Notes under the pieces: generated by a model | Databases searched by the model: none | What the model was told of the DNA's origin: nothing | What the model saw: only the letters and a program-made list of their open reading frames with translations | Source of the DNA: a virus | Direction: 5' to 3' (one strand) | DNA length: 38,302 nt | Virus record (IMG/VR): IMGVR_UViG_3300045994_000413 | Coordinates: 1 to 38,302 of that record | Part shown: positions 6,609 through 12,957 of the stretch, in pieces | How the letters are laid out: the number at the start of each line of letters is the position of its first letter | Numbering within the stretch: the first letter of the stretch is position 1 | Position numbers and translations under genes: made by a program

Positions 6609-7235
6609 ATGCAACAAGTTGAAATTAAACCGATACCAGACGGCTATATGTCTGATGCCAAAGGCGCTTTGTGGCCTGTCGAGAAGGTTCGTGAAATAGA
6701 CCGGCTGCGTGATGAGCTTGTCCGTGAGATTGCAAAAAATGCACGTGTGCAGTCCGAAGTGCTGGCGAAGTTCAAAGCCAGCGTATTTGGCGACATTGAG
6801 TCATTCATTCAATTGAGTGGCGAGAAATACGGCGTGAATATGGGCGGGAAAAAAGGCAACGTCAGCCTACTGTCGTTCGATGGCCGCTACAAGGTTCAGC
6901 GCGCAGTCGCTGAGTCACTGGCCTTTGACGAGCGCCTACAGATCGCTAAAGAGCTGGTCAGCGAGTGCATACATCTGTGGTCGGCAGGATCTAGTTCTGA
7001 AATACGTGCGCTCATCAATGACGCATTCCAGGTCGACAAGGAGGGGCGCGTCAATGTGGCACGCATCTTGAGCCTACGCCGTCTGGATATCGCCGATGAA
7101 AAGTGGGCGACAGCGATGCAGGCTATCGGAGAGAGCATTCAGGTCGCGGGAAGCAAAACCTATTTCCGCGTGTATGAACGTATCGGCGATACCGACCAGT
7201 ATCGGTCTATCAGTCTGGACATTGCAGCGCTTTAA
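6609..7235 (+). CDS. DUF3164 family protein
   Basis: 208 residues with the landmarks of DUF3164, a protein found in the early region of many Mu-like phages: LRDELVREIAKNA near residue 35, GGKKGNVSLLSFDGRYKVQRAV (about 83-104), FDERLQIAKELV, AFQVDKEGRVNVARIL, LRRLDIADEKW and a final FRVYERIGDTDQY. The biochemical function is not established. Ribosome binding site AGAAAGGA lies about 8 bases before the ATG. It follows the small regulators and precedes the HU gene. Confidence 0.85.
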   Translation: MQQVEIKPIPDGYMSDAKGALWPVEKVREIDRLRDELVREIAKNARVQSEVLAKFKASVFGDIESFIQLSGEKYGVNMGGKKGNVSLLSFDGRYKVQRAVAESLAFDERLQIAKELVSECIHLWSAGSSSEIRALINDAFQVDKEGRVNVARILSLRRLDIADEKWATAMQAIGESIQVAGSKTYFRVYERIGDTDQYRSISLDIAAL

Positions 7236-7313
7236 CAACCCGTTTACCGACTAATCATGGTCAACGCTATTACCTGTTTCAAATTAACGATTTACCCACC
7301 AAAGGAGCAACAA

Positions 7314-7607
7314 ATGAACCAAGCACAACTGATCAATGAAATCGCAGCTCAAGCTGCAAATGATGGCGTATCAAAAGCCACCGTCAAGCATGTACTGGAT
7401 GCACAGGCCGATGTTGTCGCTCGCGAAATGCAGAAAGGCGAAGGCGCTGAAGTGACATTACCGGGCATCGGCAAGATCAGCGTCAAACAGAGTCCAGCGC
7501 GCATCGGTCGCAATCCGGCCACAGGTGCTGAGATATCTATACCCGCCAAAAACAAGCCTCATTTCAGCGCAGCCAAGGCGTTGAAAGGCGCTGCAATGTG
7601 TAACTAA
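7314..7607 (+). CDS. HU-family DNA-bending protein
   Basis: 97 residues, the usual length of HU/IHF subunits. It shows the N-terminal helices (MNQAQLINEIAAQA), the turn GEGAEVTLPGIGKISV, and the arm with RIGRNPATGAEISIPAKN, the conserved RNP-x-TG-x-x-I-x-IPA signature, followed by the closing helix around AAKAL. The start was placed at ATG 7314 because AAAGGAG lies 7 bases upstream; an earlier Met at 7257 has no ribosome binding site and adds a non-HU extension. In Mu, host HU and IHF assist transpososome and enhancer function; a phage-encoded copy may do the same or compact DNA. Confidence 0.9.
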   Translation: MNQAQLINEIAAQAANDGVSKATVKHVLDAQADVVAREMQKGEGAEVTLPGIGKISVKQSPARIGRNPATGAEISIPAKNKPHFSAAKALKGAAMCN

Positions 7608-7670
7608 ACCCTCACTTCCAGCCCGTTAAATATAGCGGGTTGCGAGAGACGGTTTAACAGGAGATAAAAC

Positions 7671-8078
7671 ATGAAACTTAGCAAAGAACAGAAAGATCAG
7701 GCTATTCAGAAACTATCTAACCCGTGGGGTTCGATAATCCTAATGTGCGACGGATATCGTGTCGCTCTACAGGTTCAGCGTACCAGCGCATTGAGTTTTC
7801 GTGTCATGACCTTTGTGAATGGAGAGTTCAAGGGTTTATGGTGCAGCCCAGAGAATGAATGTCCTGAATCAAAGTTCCTGCGCAAGACAGTTCGTCCACT
7901 TACTTCACCATCAAGAAAGCGGGAGATAGAAAAAAATCTGGGTAAGCGCCACGTTGCTAAAGACCCGTTCTACAGTAAAACGCATACCTATTACCTGCCT
8001 GACTTTGCCAGCGGTAAGGCGGCAATCAATCATATGTGCAAGGTATCCGAATCTATCCAGATCGTGGAGGAATCATGA
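7671..8078 (+). CDS. Hypothetical early phage protein
   Basis: 135 residues. Beta-rich N-terminal half (WGSIILMCDGYRVALQVQRT...FRVMTFVNGEFKGLWC), then a Lys/Arg-rich linker with KREIEKNLGKRH and a C-terminal segment. Proteins of this type occur in this position in other Mu-like phages, but no function is known. Ribosome binding site AGGAGA lies about 8 bases before the ATG. The stop overlaps the next start at 8075. Confidence 0.55.
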   Translation: MKLSKEQKDQAIQKLSNPWGSIILMCDGYRVALQVQRTSALSFRVMTFVNGEFKGLWCSPENECPESKFLRKTVRPLTSPSRKREIEKNLGKRHVAKDPFYSKTHTYYLPDFASGKAAINHMCKVSESIQIVEES

Positions 8079-8503
8079 GCGCCTACCCAGCCAAATTCAA
8101 ACAATCCGATCTTGCACGTCGCGAGATCCAGTTGATCCACGTCGCCCGCCAGAAAGTGAGCATGGATGAGGATACCTATCGCGCGCTGCTGCATGACCGC
8201 TTCGGCGTGGCCAGTAGCAAAGATATGGACTGGAAACAGCGCAAAGAGCTGCTTGATCACTTCAAGCAGCTGGGTTTCAAATCAACCGGGTCACAGCGCC
8301 CAGCCCCGGCTAAGGATAAAGCGGCGCAGGTCGGTAAAATCCGCGCCTTGTTGATCGCCCTGGACAACAAACCGGATGCCTACGCTGATGGCATGTCGAA
8401 GCACATGTTCAAGATCGACCGCTTCGAGTGGTGCACCGGAGCGCAGCTCGGCAAGATCATCGCGGCTCTGGAATACGCGAAAAACAAGGCTGACGCAAAA
8501 TGA
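8075..8503 (+). CDS. Mu gp16-like protein (DUF1018)
   Basis: 142 residues from ATG 8075 with GTGGAGGAA upstream. It matches the gp16 family: LARREIQLIHVARQKVSMDEDTYRALL near the start, a central K-x-LLDHFKQLGFK, and the C-terminal KIRALLIALDNKPDAYADGM ... KIIAALEY. In Mu and relatives gp16 lies in the early/middle region just before mor. Its biochemical role is unknown. An earlier frame start (8036) falls inside the previous gene and was rejected. It overlaps the next gene by four bases. Confidence 0.9.
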   Translation: MSAYPAKFKQSDLARREIQLIHVARQKVSMDEDTYRALLHDRFGVASSKDMDWKQRKELLDHFKQLGFKSTGSQRPAPAKDKAAQVGKIRALLIALDNKPDAYADGMSKHMFKIDRFEWCTGAQLGKIIAALEYAKNKADAK

Positions 8504-8895
8504 ACCTAGACGAATCTGATTTGCACCTGCTCCCGCCATCCATGCAATGGCTGGCTAAGGCCATCGGCCTGACCGCTACGCTGAAGCTGGTAAAGATGCA
8601 TGGCGGCGGTACACCGATTTATATTCCGATGACGGTGCAAATGGATCACCGCTTACTGTATCTGATAGGGATGGAAGCCTATACGGCGCTGGTAGCGGAA
8701 TACGGCGGCGATCAACTAGAAATTGCACGTTGTGAAAAAGCGGCTCGGGTACTCATCTATCGTGAAATTCGCCGCGAATATGCCGAAGGGACGCCACAAA
8801 ACACCTTGGCACTGAAATATGAATTCACTACCCGGCACATCCGTGACATTCTGAATAGCGAAATTGAAGATGACATACAGGTCGGGTTGTTTTAA
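8500..8895 (+). CDS. mor: Mor/C-family transcription activator
   Basis: 131 residues, the family size. The middle carries the Mor dimerisation region with HGG-x-x-x-YIP-M (residues about 34-44), a conserved beta-strand landmark. The C-terminal third holds the helix-turn-helix (TPQNTLALKYEFTTRHIRDIL). In Mu, Mor switches on the middle promoter for C, and C activates the late promoters; both bind dyads near -45 of promoters with weak -35 elements. Only one family member is present here, so this protein may act directly on the four late promoters that carry a dyad centred about 44 bases before the start codon. That link is inferred. It overlaps gp16 by ATGA. Confidence 0.88.
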   Translation: MNLDESDLHLLPPSMQWLAKAIGLTATLKLVKMHGGGTPIYIPMTVQMDHRLLYLIGMEAYTALVAEYGGDQLEIARCEKAARVLIYREIRREYAEGTPQNTLALKYEFTTRHIRDILNSEIEDDIQVGLF

Positions 8896-8925
8896 GGTAT
8901 GGCACTTTTAACTAATGGGGATGAT

Positions 8926-9504
8926 ATGAAAAAGCTGATGATTCTGGTAATGGCATTGATCTCCAACAATGCTATGGCAAGCGGCGAGGACTTGGAAAAC
9001 TGTCGCTGGAAAAATGGGAGCGCAATAGATGGCAATATGTGCGCCATGTTTAGGAAAAATAAGGCGGCTGACGATGCAGCTAAACAGCGACAGGCTGAAA
9101 AAGAGGCTGAAAATGTATGTGACTTTCCAATCATGGTAAAGGGAAAGCTATCGTATAAAACTGCGCCATGCCCTAAAGGTGAGTTCATGGCGACTTGTAG
9201 CAAGGAATCCATTGATGATAAGGGCTGGTCAAGCGGGGAAATCATACCTTGTCCACCTGGGCAAAGAAAAACCATCGATCAAATACACCGCGAAGAAGAG
9301 TCTGTCCAAAAACGCAAGTGCGGTAAGGATTACATGACGATCCGCATCGGCATGGCCATTGAGCAATTAGAAGATTGTCATGGAGCGTCTTACGTTACCG
9401 AAACAGTCAGCGCATCAGGGGTAGTTGAAACCTACCGTACTGTATTTGATTGGGTTTATGTAAAAAATGGTCGTGTAATTGGATACACCAAGAGAAAGTT
9501 TTAA
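8926..9504 (+). CDS. Secreted protein with BamE-like C-terminal domain (cargo gene)
   Basis: 192 residues from ATG 8926 (GGGG 6 bases upstream). Residues 1-18 are a signal peptide (MKKLMILVMALISNNAMA) with AMA-S as likely cleavage site. A charged helical segment and several Cys follow, then from about 130 a BamE/SmpA-like module (MTIRIGMAIEQLEDCHGASYVTETVSASG ... DWVYVKNGRVIGYT). The gene sits between mor and a strong terminator, is not a known Mu gene, and is A+T-richer than its neighbours, so it looks like a cargo gene (moron). A periplasmic or envelope role, such as surface change in lysogens, is possible but unproven. Confidence 0.65.
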   Translation: MKKLMILVMALISNNAMASGEDLENCRWKNGSAIDGNMCAMFRKNKAADDAAKQRQAEKEAENVCDFPIMVKGKLSYKTAPCPKGEFMATCSKESIDDKGWSSGEIIPCPPGQRKTIDQIHREEESVQKRKCGKDYMTIRIGMAIEQLEDCHGASYVTETVSASGVVETYRTVFDWVYVKNGRVIGYTKRKF

Positions 9505-9565
9505 TATTCGGTATCTGTACAAAATAGCGCGAAATAAAAGTTTAACCGGTAACGAAAATCTTTCT

Positions 9566-9590
9566 AAGCCCCGTCTAGTACGGGGTTTTT
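9566..9590 (+). terminator. Rho-independent terminator after the early region
   Basis: Stem CCCCGT (9569-9574) / ACGGGG (9580-9585) with a 5-base loop, followed directly by TTTTT. It ends the early/mor transcript just before the first late promoter (dyad at 9600), insulating lysis genes from early readthrough. Confidence 0.85.
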
Positions 9591-9599
9591 CGTTTACCC

Positions 9600-9651
9600 C
9601 GGAACCCCTTCTGTCTTATCCCGCCTCGCGCGCACGCGTACATTACGCGTC
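9600..9651 (+). promoter_or_regulatory. Late promoter 1 (lysis operon), activated-type and leaderless
   Basis: CGGAA (9600-9604) - 4 nt - TTCTG (9609-9613), one base, CTTATC (9615-9620), 18 nt, TACATT (9639-9644), 7 nt, then ATG at 9652. It is one of four copies of the same block in the window. The dyad centre is about 45 bases before the ATG, where Mu C binds relative to its transcription starts. No ribosome binding site lies before the ATG. Confidence 0.75.
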
Positions 9652-9918
9652 ATGCAAACAACTAAATTCTATGACCTGAAACCCGGCGACCGCTTTGTCG
9701 ATCAGGATGATCGCGTCTGCACAAAACTCACCAGTACCACGGCACGGCTGCATATTGCCCATCCGCCCAAGGAGTTCGGGCGCTGCATTGCGGCGATAGG
9801 CGCGGGCACACTGGTTCGATTTCTCCCCGCTGTTCCAGCCAAATTCAGCCCGCAAGGGGCTTCCCACGAAACGACGGAGCATAGGCTCCTGTTTCTGAAT
9901 GAAAGGAAAATCAAATAA
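9652..9918 (+). CDS. First late gene, small protein of unknown function
   Basis: 88 residues, no signal peptide or membrane segment. It starts with MQTTKFYDLKPGDRFV, resembling a small beta-barrel phage protein, and has one Met only, so ATG 9652 is the only possible start. It is the leader gene of the lysis operon, immediately after late promoter 1 and without Shine-Dalgarno. Its stop overlaps the ATG of the next gene. No family recognised. Confidence 0.6.
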   Translation: MQTTKFYDLKPGDRFVDQDDRVCTKLTSTTARLHIAHPPKEFGRCIAAIGAGTLVRFLPAVPAKFSPQGASHETTEHRLLFLNERKIK

Positions 9919-10889
9919 TGAAAATATCCAGCTTAACCGCCTGGCTGCGTGGATTGCTTCGCCAACGCTCATTGTTCCTGATAGGCGGTGCCGCACTGGC
10001 ATTATGGGCATCATTACAGTCAGATCCAGACAGCGGACTTTCCACATTGCTGGGCGGACTGGCGCTAATTCAAGGGGTATGGGCTATCGCTGCCGCTCAC
10101 TGGGCACGCAAGGCATTGATGGATTATCCCGAGGCTAATCAGCGCAACTTGTTTGCCAAGGCCAGCGAGGGTTCTACCGGTGCCGGTCTTGCCTTGATCG
10201 CAATGGCTATCGCATTCGTTGGATTACTGATGGTATTTGCGCCCCGCGCGCATGCCACTGAGCTTCCCGCCGGATTTATTAAATATGGCCCGATGCTGAA
10301 AGCCGAGCAGCGCCATTACTGGTCGGATCACCCTGATGCGGTTTTACTGGCCGGTTTAGTTGAGCAGGAATCCTGTATCAGCCTGAAATCAAAAGGATGC
10401 TGGAATCCATCGGCACAGCTCAAAACTTCACGTGAGGAAGGTGCAGGCATGGGGCAAATCACCCGTGCCTATCGGGCAAACGGAGCGCTGCGATTCGATG
10501 CCTTATCTGACTTACATGACCGTTATGAGGTTGAGTTAAGGGATATGTCATGGAGCAACGTATACGCCAGGCCAGAACTTCAGCTGCGCTCTATTGTGCT
10601 GATGAGCCGGGATGCGGCCAAACCATTTCGATCCGCTCCAGACATGCTGTCGTTTGGCGATGCCGCCTATAACGGCGGCACAGATGGCGTCCAAAAAGAA
10701 CGCCGCGCCTGTGCGCTGACAAAAAATTGCAATCCCGGCAAATGGGTAGCTAACGTTGAGGCCCACTGCCTGAAGTCACGGCAACCGCTGTACGGCGGTC
10801 GTAACGCCTGCGACATCAACCGTGAACACGTACACAACGCCCTATTGGTGCGCCCTGCCAAATACCGTTTAATGTGGGCAACGATATGA
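9918..10889 (+). CDS. Fused membrane (holin-like) and lytic transglycosylase protein
   Basis: 323 residues. The first 110 contain three likely membrane segments (about 18-33, 42-60 and 88-107), then PRAHA looks like a cleavage or linker site. From about 135 a transglycosylase-like lysozyme fold follows: HPDAVLLAGLVEQES with candidate catalytic Glu at 149/151, GAGMGQITRAY (175-185), later SFGDAAYNGG, and a Cys-rich C-terminus. It should cut peptidoglycan for release, and the membrane part may act as holin or signal anchor. Domain order is known from some Mu-like phages of betaproteobacteria. It is followed by the spanins, completing the lysis cassette. Ribosome binding site GAAAGGAAA precedes the ATG. 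Confidence 0.75.
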   Translation: MKISSLTAWLRGLLRQRSLFLIGGAALALWASLQSDPDSGLSTLLGGLALIQGVWAIAAAHWARKALMDYPEANQRNLFAKASEGSTGAGLALIAMAIAFVGLLMVFAPRAHATELPAGFIKYGPMLKAEQRHYWSDHPDAVLLAGLVEQESCISLKSKGCWNPSAQLKTSREEGAGMGQITRAYRANGALRFDALSDLHDRYEVELRDMSWSNVYARPELQLRSIVLMSRDAAKPFRSAPDMLSFGDAAYNGGTDGVQKERRACALTKNCNPGKWVANVEAHCLKSRQPLYGGRNACDINREHVHNALLVRPAKYRLMWATI

Positions 10890-11425
10890 ACCTCGTCCCC
10901 TGGCCTTATCGCATTCTCGCCCTGGTGTTGCTGCTTCTGGCCGGTATCGGTTTCGGATACGTGGAGGGCATCTCCCGTGAATCTGACCGACGCGACGCGC
11001 AGGATCTGCAAAAAACAAACGATGCAGTTAAAGCCCGTGCAGTTGCACAAGCTCGTGCAGACAAGGAATCGGCACGTCGTGAAAGCATTGGCGCACAACG
11101 CGAAACCTCACGCGAACAGATTCGTGTGGTGTACAGAACAATAAAGGAGCAAGCCGATGAAACAGTTAAAAAACATCCTGAGTTTAACGATTGCGGCCTT
11201 GATGCTGACGGCCTGCGCAACTGGAACGCCGCCAATTCTGGATCCGCCGCAAGCACGCCCGTGTCCGGCAAGCCTGACAGCACCTTGCCCAGTACCGCCA
11301 CCCGCGAAATCGGGCAGCCTGGCGGATCTATATCTGAATCACATCGAGGCAATGGAGCTGGCCGCGCAGTGCCGGGATCAGATAGCAAAGCTGGCGGAGT
11401 GCGTACGGGAGTGATTTATGACTGA
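10886..11425 (+). CDS. Rz-like inner-membrane spanin
   Basis: 179 residues from ATG 10886, overlapping the stop of the transglycosylase. One N-terminal membrane segment (residues about 8-26, RILALVLLLLAGIGFGYV) is followed by a long charged coiled coil (30-95) and a Gly/Ser/Pro-rich tail. This is the standard i-spanin layout. A lipoprotein gene (Rz1 type) is nested in another frame at 11157-11414, the classical embedded arrangement. Together they should bridge the inner and outer membranes in the last lysis step, implying a Gram-negative host. Confidence 0.8.
   Translation: MNLVPWPYRILALVLLLLAGIGFGYVEGISRESDRRDAQDLQKTNDAVKARAVAQARADKESARRESIGAQRETSREQIRVVYRTIKEQADETVKKHPEFNDCGLDADGLRNWNAANSGSAASTPVSGKPDSTLPSTATREIGQPGGSISESHRGNGAGRAVPGSDSKAGGVRTGVIYD
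11157..11414 (+). CDS. Rz1-like outer-membrane lipoprotein spanin, nested in Rz
   Basis: 85 residues, fully inside the Rz gene in another frame. Signal peptide MKQLKNILSLTIAALMLTAC with lipobox LTAC, so Cys20 would be lipidated. A Pro-rich stretch follows (GTPPILDPP...CPVPPPAK), typical of o-spanins, then a C-terminal helix with LYLNHIEAMELAAQC. It partners the i-spanin at 10886. Ribosome binding site AAAGGAG lies 9 bases upstream. Confidence 0.85.
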   Translation: MKQLKNILSLTIAALMLTACATGTPPILDPPQARPCPASLTAPCPVPPPAKSGSLADLYLNHIEAMELAAQCRDQIAKLAECVRE

Positions 11426-11624
11426 TGAGATTGATCGCGCCTGCGAAGCTGAAGAGTGGTTTCGCAGCCAGGCACTGGATAACCGGCAAGTCATTGCCGA
11501 CGCAATGCCATTCACCGGCAGTTGCTACAACTGCGAAGCCCCAATCGAGCATGGAAGTTTCTGCGATACAGATTGCCGGGACGATTATCAACTACGTAAA
11601 AAACAGGAAAATCAAAGGGTATGA
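11418..11624 (+). CDS. Small zinc-ribbon-like protein
   Basis: 68 residues. The C-terminal half has CYNCEAPIEHGSFCDTDCRDDY, i.e. C-x2-C ... C-x3-C, which resembles small Zn ribbons such as those of TraR/DksA-like or DUF2116 proteins. The N-terminal half is acidic and helical. Many Mu-like phages carry a TraR/DksA-type protein near lysis, so a transcription-related role is possible but not shown. Its stop overlaps the next gene. Confidence 0.6.
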   Translation: MTDEIDRACEAEEWFRSQALDNRQVIADAMPFTGSCYNCEAPIEHGSFCDTDCRDDYQLRKKQENQRV

Positions 11625-11968
11625 GCATGGATATGGAGTTAATGAAATTGGCCGTCATGGCGCTGGGATTAGCCTTCAATATTGCGGCATACCAGTATAT
11701 GAAGTCATCGAATAAAGATAAGGCTACCAAGGATCAGATCAAAGAACTCAAAGATGATCTTGATGAAAAAATGGAAGACCAGGGAGACCGAATTACCAAG
11801 CTGGAATCTCGTGCTGAGGGTTCCCCTACGCATGCTGATCTGGGCGATATGCACGAAAAAATCAACAGGCTGATGACCGATGTCGGTCATCTATCTGGCG
11901 AATTTGTCGGTGTGCGGAATCTGCTCAACACCATCCATCAACACTTACTGACCGGAGGTAAAAAGTGA
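11621..11968 (+). CDS. DUF2730-like small membrane protein (Mu gp25-like)
   Basis: 115 residues with one N-terminal hydrophobic segment (LMKLAVMALGLAFNIAAYQYM, about 6-26) followed by a highly charged coiled coil (DKATKDQIKELKDDLDEKME...). Mu gp25 and the DUF2730 family have the same layout and the same place between lysis and terminase genes. Function unknown. An alternative ATG lies two codons downstream. Confidence 0.65.
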   Translation: MSMDMELMKLAVMALGLAFNIAAYQYMKSSNKDKATKDQIKELKDDLDEKMEDQGDRITKLESRAEGSPTHADLGDMHEKINRLMTDVGHLSGEFVGVRNLLNTIHQHLLTGGKK

Positions 11969-12294
11969 CGACTTACGCCGAAGAAATAACCGCATCACGC
12001 CGCCTGACTATCCTTCTGGCACTGTACTTTGCGAATGCCTTCACAATGAATCGCGCCGTGCTACGCGATCAGGTCGGACGCACCGGCTATGTGACCAGCA
12101 TGGACGAAATGATGGCTGACCTTGAATGGCTGGTCAGCATTGATCTGATTGAAATGCTGGAAATGGATGTGGTGCGACTCACCTATCGCGGTGAAGATAT
12201 CGCGCTGGGTCGCAGTCAGGTCAACGGCGTGCGCCGCCCCTCTCCCGCCGTGACACCAGGCAAACCTGCCGCTAAACCACTGAGTCTTATCTGA
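11965..12294 (+). CDS. Mu gp26-like winged-helix protein (VpaChn25_0724 type)
   Basis: 109 residues, starting with GTG at 11965 behind a strong GGAGG (12 bases upstream), overlapping the previous stop. The first 85 residues form a winged-helix-like fold: RRLTILLALYFA, NRAVLRDQVGRTGYVTSMDEMMADLEWL, LIEMLEMDVVRLTYRGEDIALGR, then NGVRRPSP. This pattern is typical of the small protein that precedes the terminase small subunit in Mu-like phages. Role not established. Confidence 0.7.
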   Translation: MTTYAEEITASRRLTILLALYFANAFTMNRAVLRDQVGRTGYVTSMDEMMADLEWLVSIDLIEMLEMDVVRLTYRGEDIALGRSQVNGVRRPSPAVTPGKPAAKPLSLI

Positions 12295-12794
12295 TGGCAC
12301 ACGGTGAAGATGCCCGCCGCCAAGTTCGTGCGGCCTATGTATTTGACCAGTTGTCTCTGGAAATCGCTGCTGCCAAGTTAGGCGTGCCGTATGCAACGGC
12401 ACGTAACTGGAAGCGTACCGGTAAAGAGCTGGGTGACGACTGGGACAAGGCGCGTGGTGCGCAGATGATCGCCGGTGGCGGCATTGAGGACGTGGTACGT
12501 CAGACGCTGGCCGTGGTAGTGCAGCAGGTACAGGCCACCGTCGAATCTATCCAGCAAGCACCCGATATGGCACCGGGCGACAAGGTACAAATGCTGTGTA
12601 GTCTGGCTGACGCCTATAACAAATTGATGGCCGCCAGCCGCAAGCTGATGCCGGAAACTGACAAGCTCGCCGTGGCCACGGATGTGGTCAAGCGTTATGC
12701 CGAGTTTGTCCGGGTCAAGTATCCAAAACACATGCTAGTTGTGATTGAGACGATGGAGCCGTTCGGTGACGAACTGGCGAAAGCATATGGTTAA
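12294..12794 (+). CDS. Terminase small subunit-like (DUF1804, Mu gp27-like)
   Basis: 166 residues. The N-terminus is a helix-turn-helix (ARRQVRAAYVFDQLSLEIAAAKLGVPYATARNWKR, about 7-41), as in DUF1804 and other small terminase proteins that recognise phage DNA. The rest is helical, with a central DKVQMLCSLADAYNKLMAASRKLMP. It lies one small frame upstream of the large terminase. In Mu-like packaging the small subunit recognises the left-end pac region of integrated copies and feeds the motor. Confidence 0.85.
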   Translation: MAHGEDARRQVRAAYVFDQLSLEIAAAKLGVPYATARNWKRTGKELGDDWDKARGAQMIAGGGIEDVVRQTLAVVVQQVQATVESIQQAPDMAPGDKVQMLCSLADAYNKLMAASRKLMPETDKLAVATDVVKRYAEFVRVKYPKHMLVVIETMEPFGDELAKAYG

Positions 12795-12957
12795 AGTAAA
12801 AGACTGTGAATGGACTCGCGCGTCTTCGCTAAGAAAACGTGTATCTGGCTGTTTTAGTTATCTACTCATGGCGCTGGTCGCGTTATTCGCTCCAGTGAGT
12901 GCCGATATGGAGATGTACAAGGTGCTGCGAGAGCAGTTTGAAGACGATGGCAAGTAA
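12787..12957 (+). CDS. Small single-span membrane protein between terminase genes
   Basis: 56 residues from ATG 12787, overlapping the end of DUF1804 by 8 bases and running into the start of the large terminase by 11 bases. It has a basic N-terminus (WTRASSLRKRV), one hydrophobic segment (about residues 24-40, SYLLMALVALFAPVSA) and an acidic tail. The tight overlaps on both sides favour a real gene. No family recognised; it could be a second holin-like or regulatory peptide. A longer reading from 12745 would overlap DUF1804 deeply and was not used. Confidence 0.5.
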   Translation: MVKVKDCEWTRASSLRKRVSGCFSYLLMALVALFAPVSADMEMYKVLREQFEDDGK

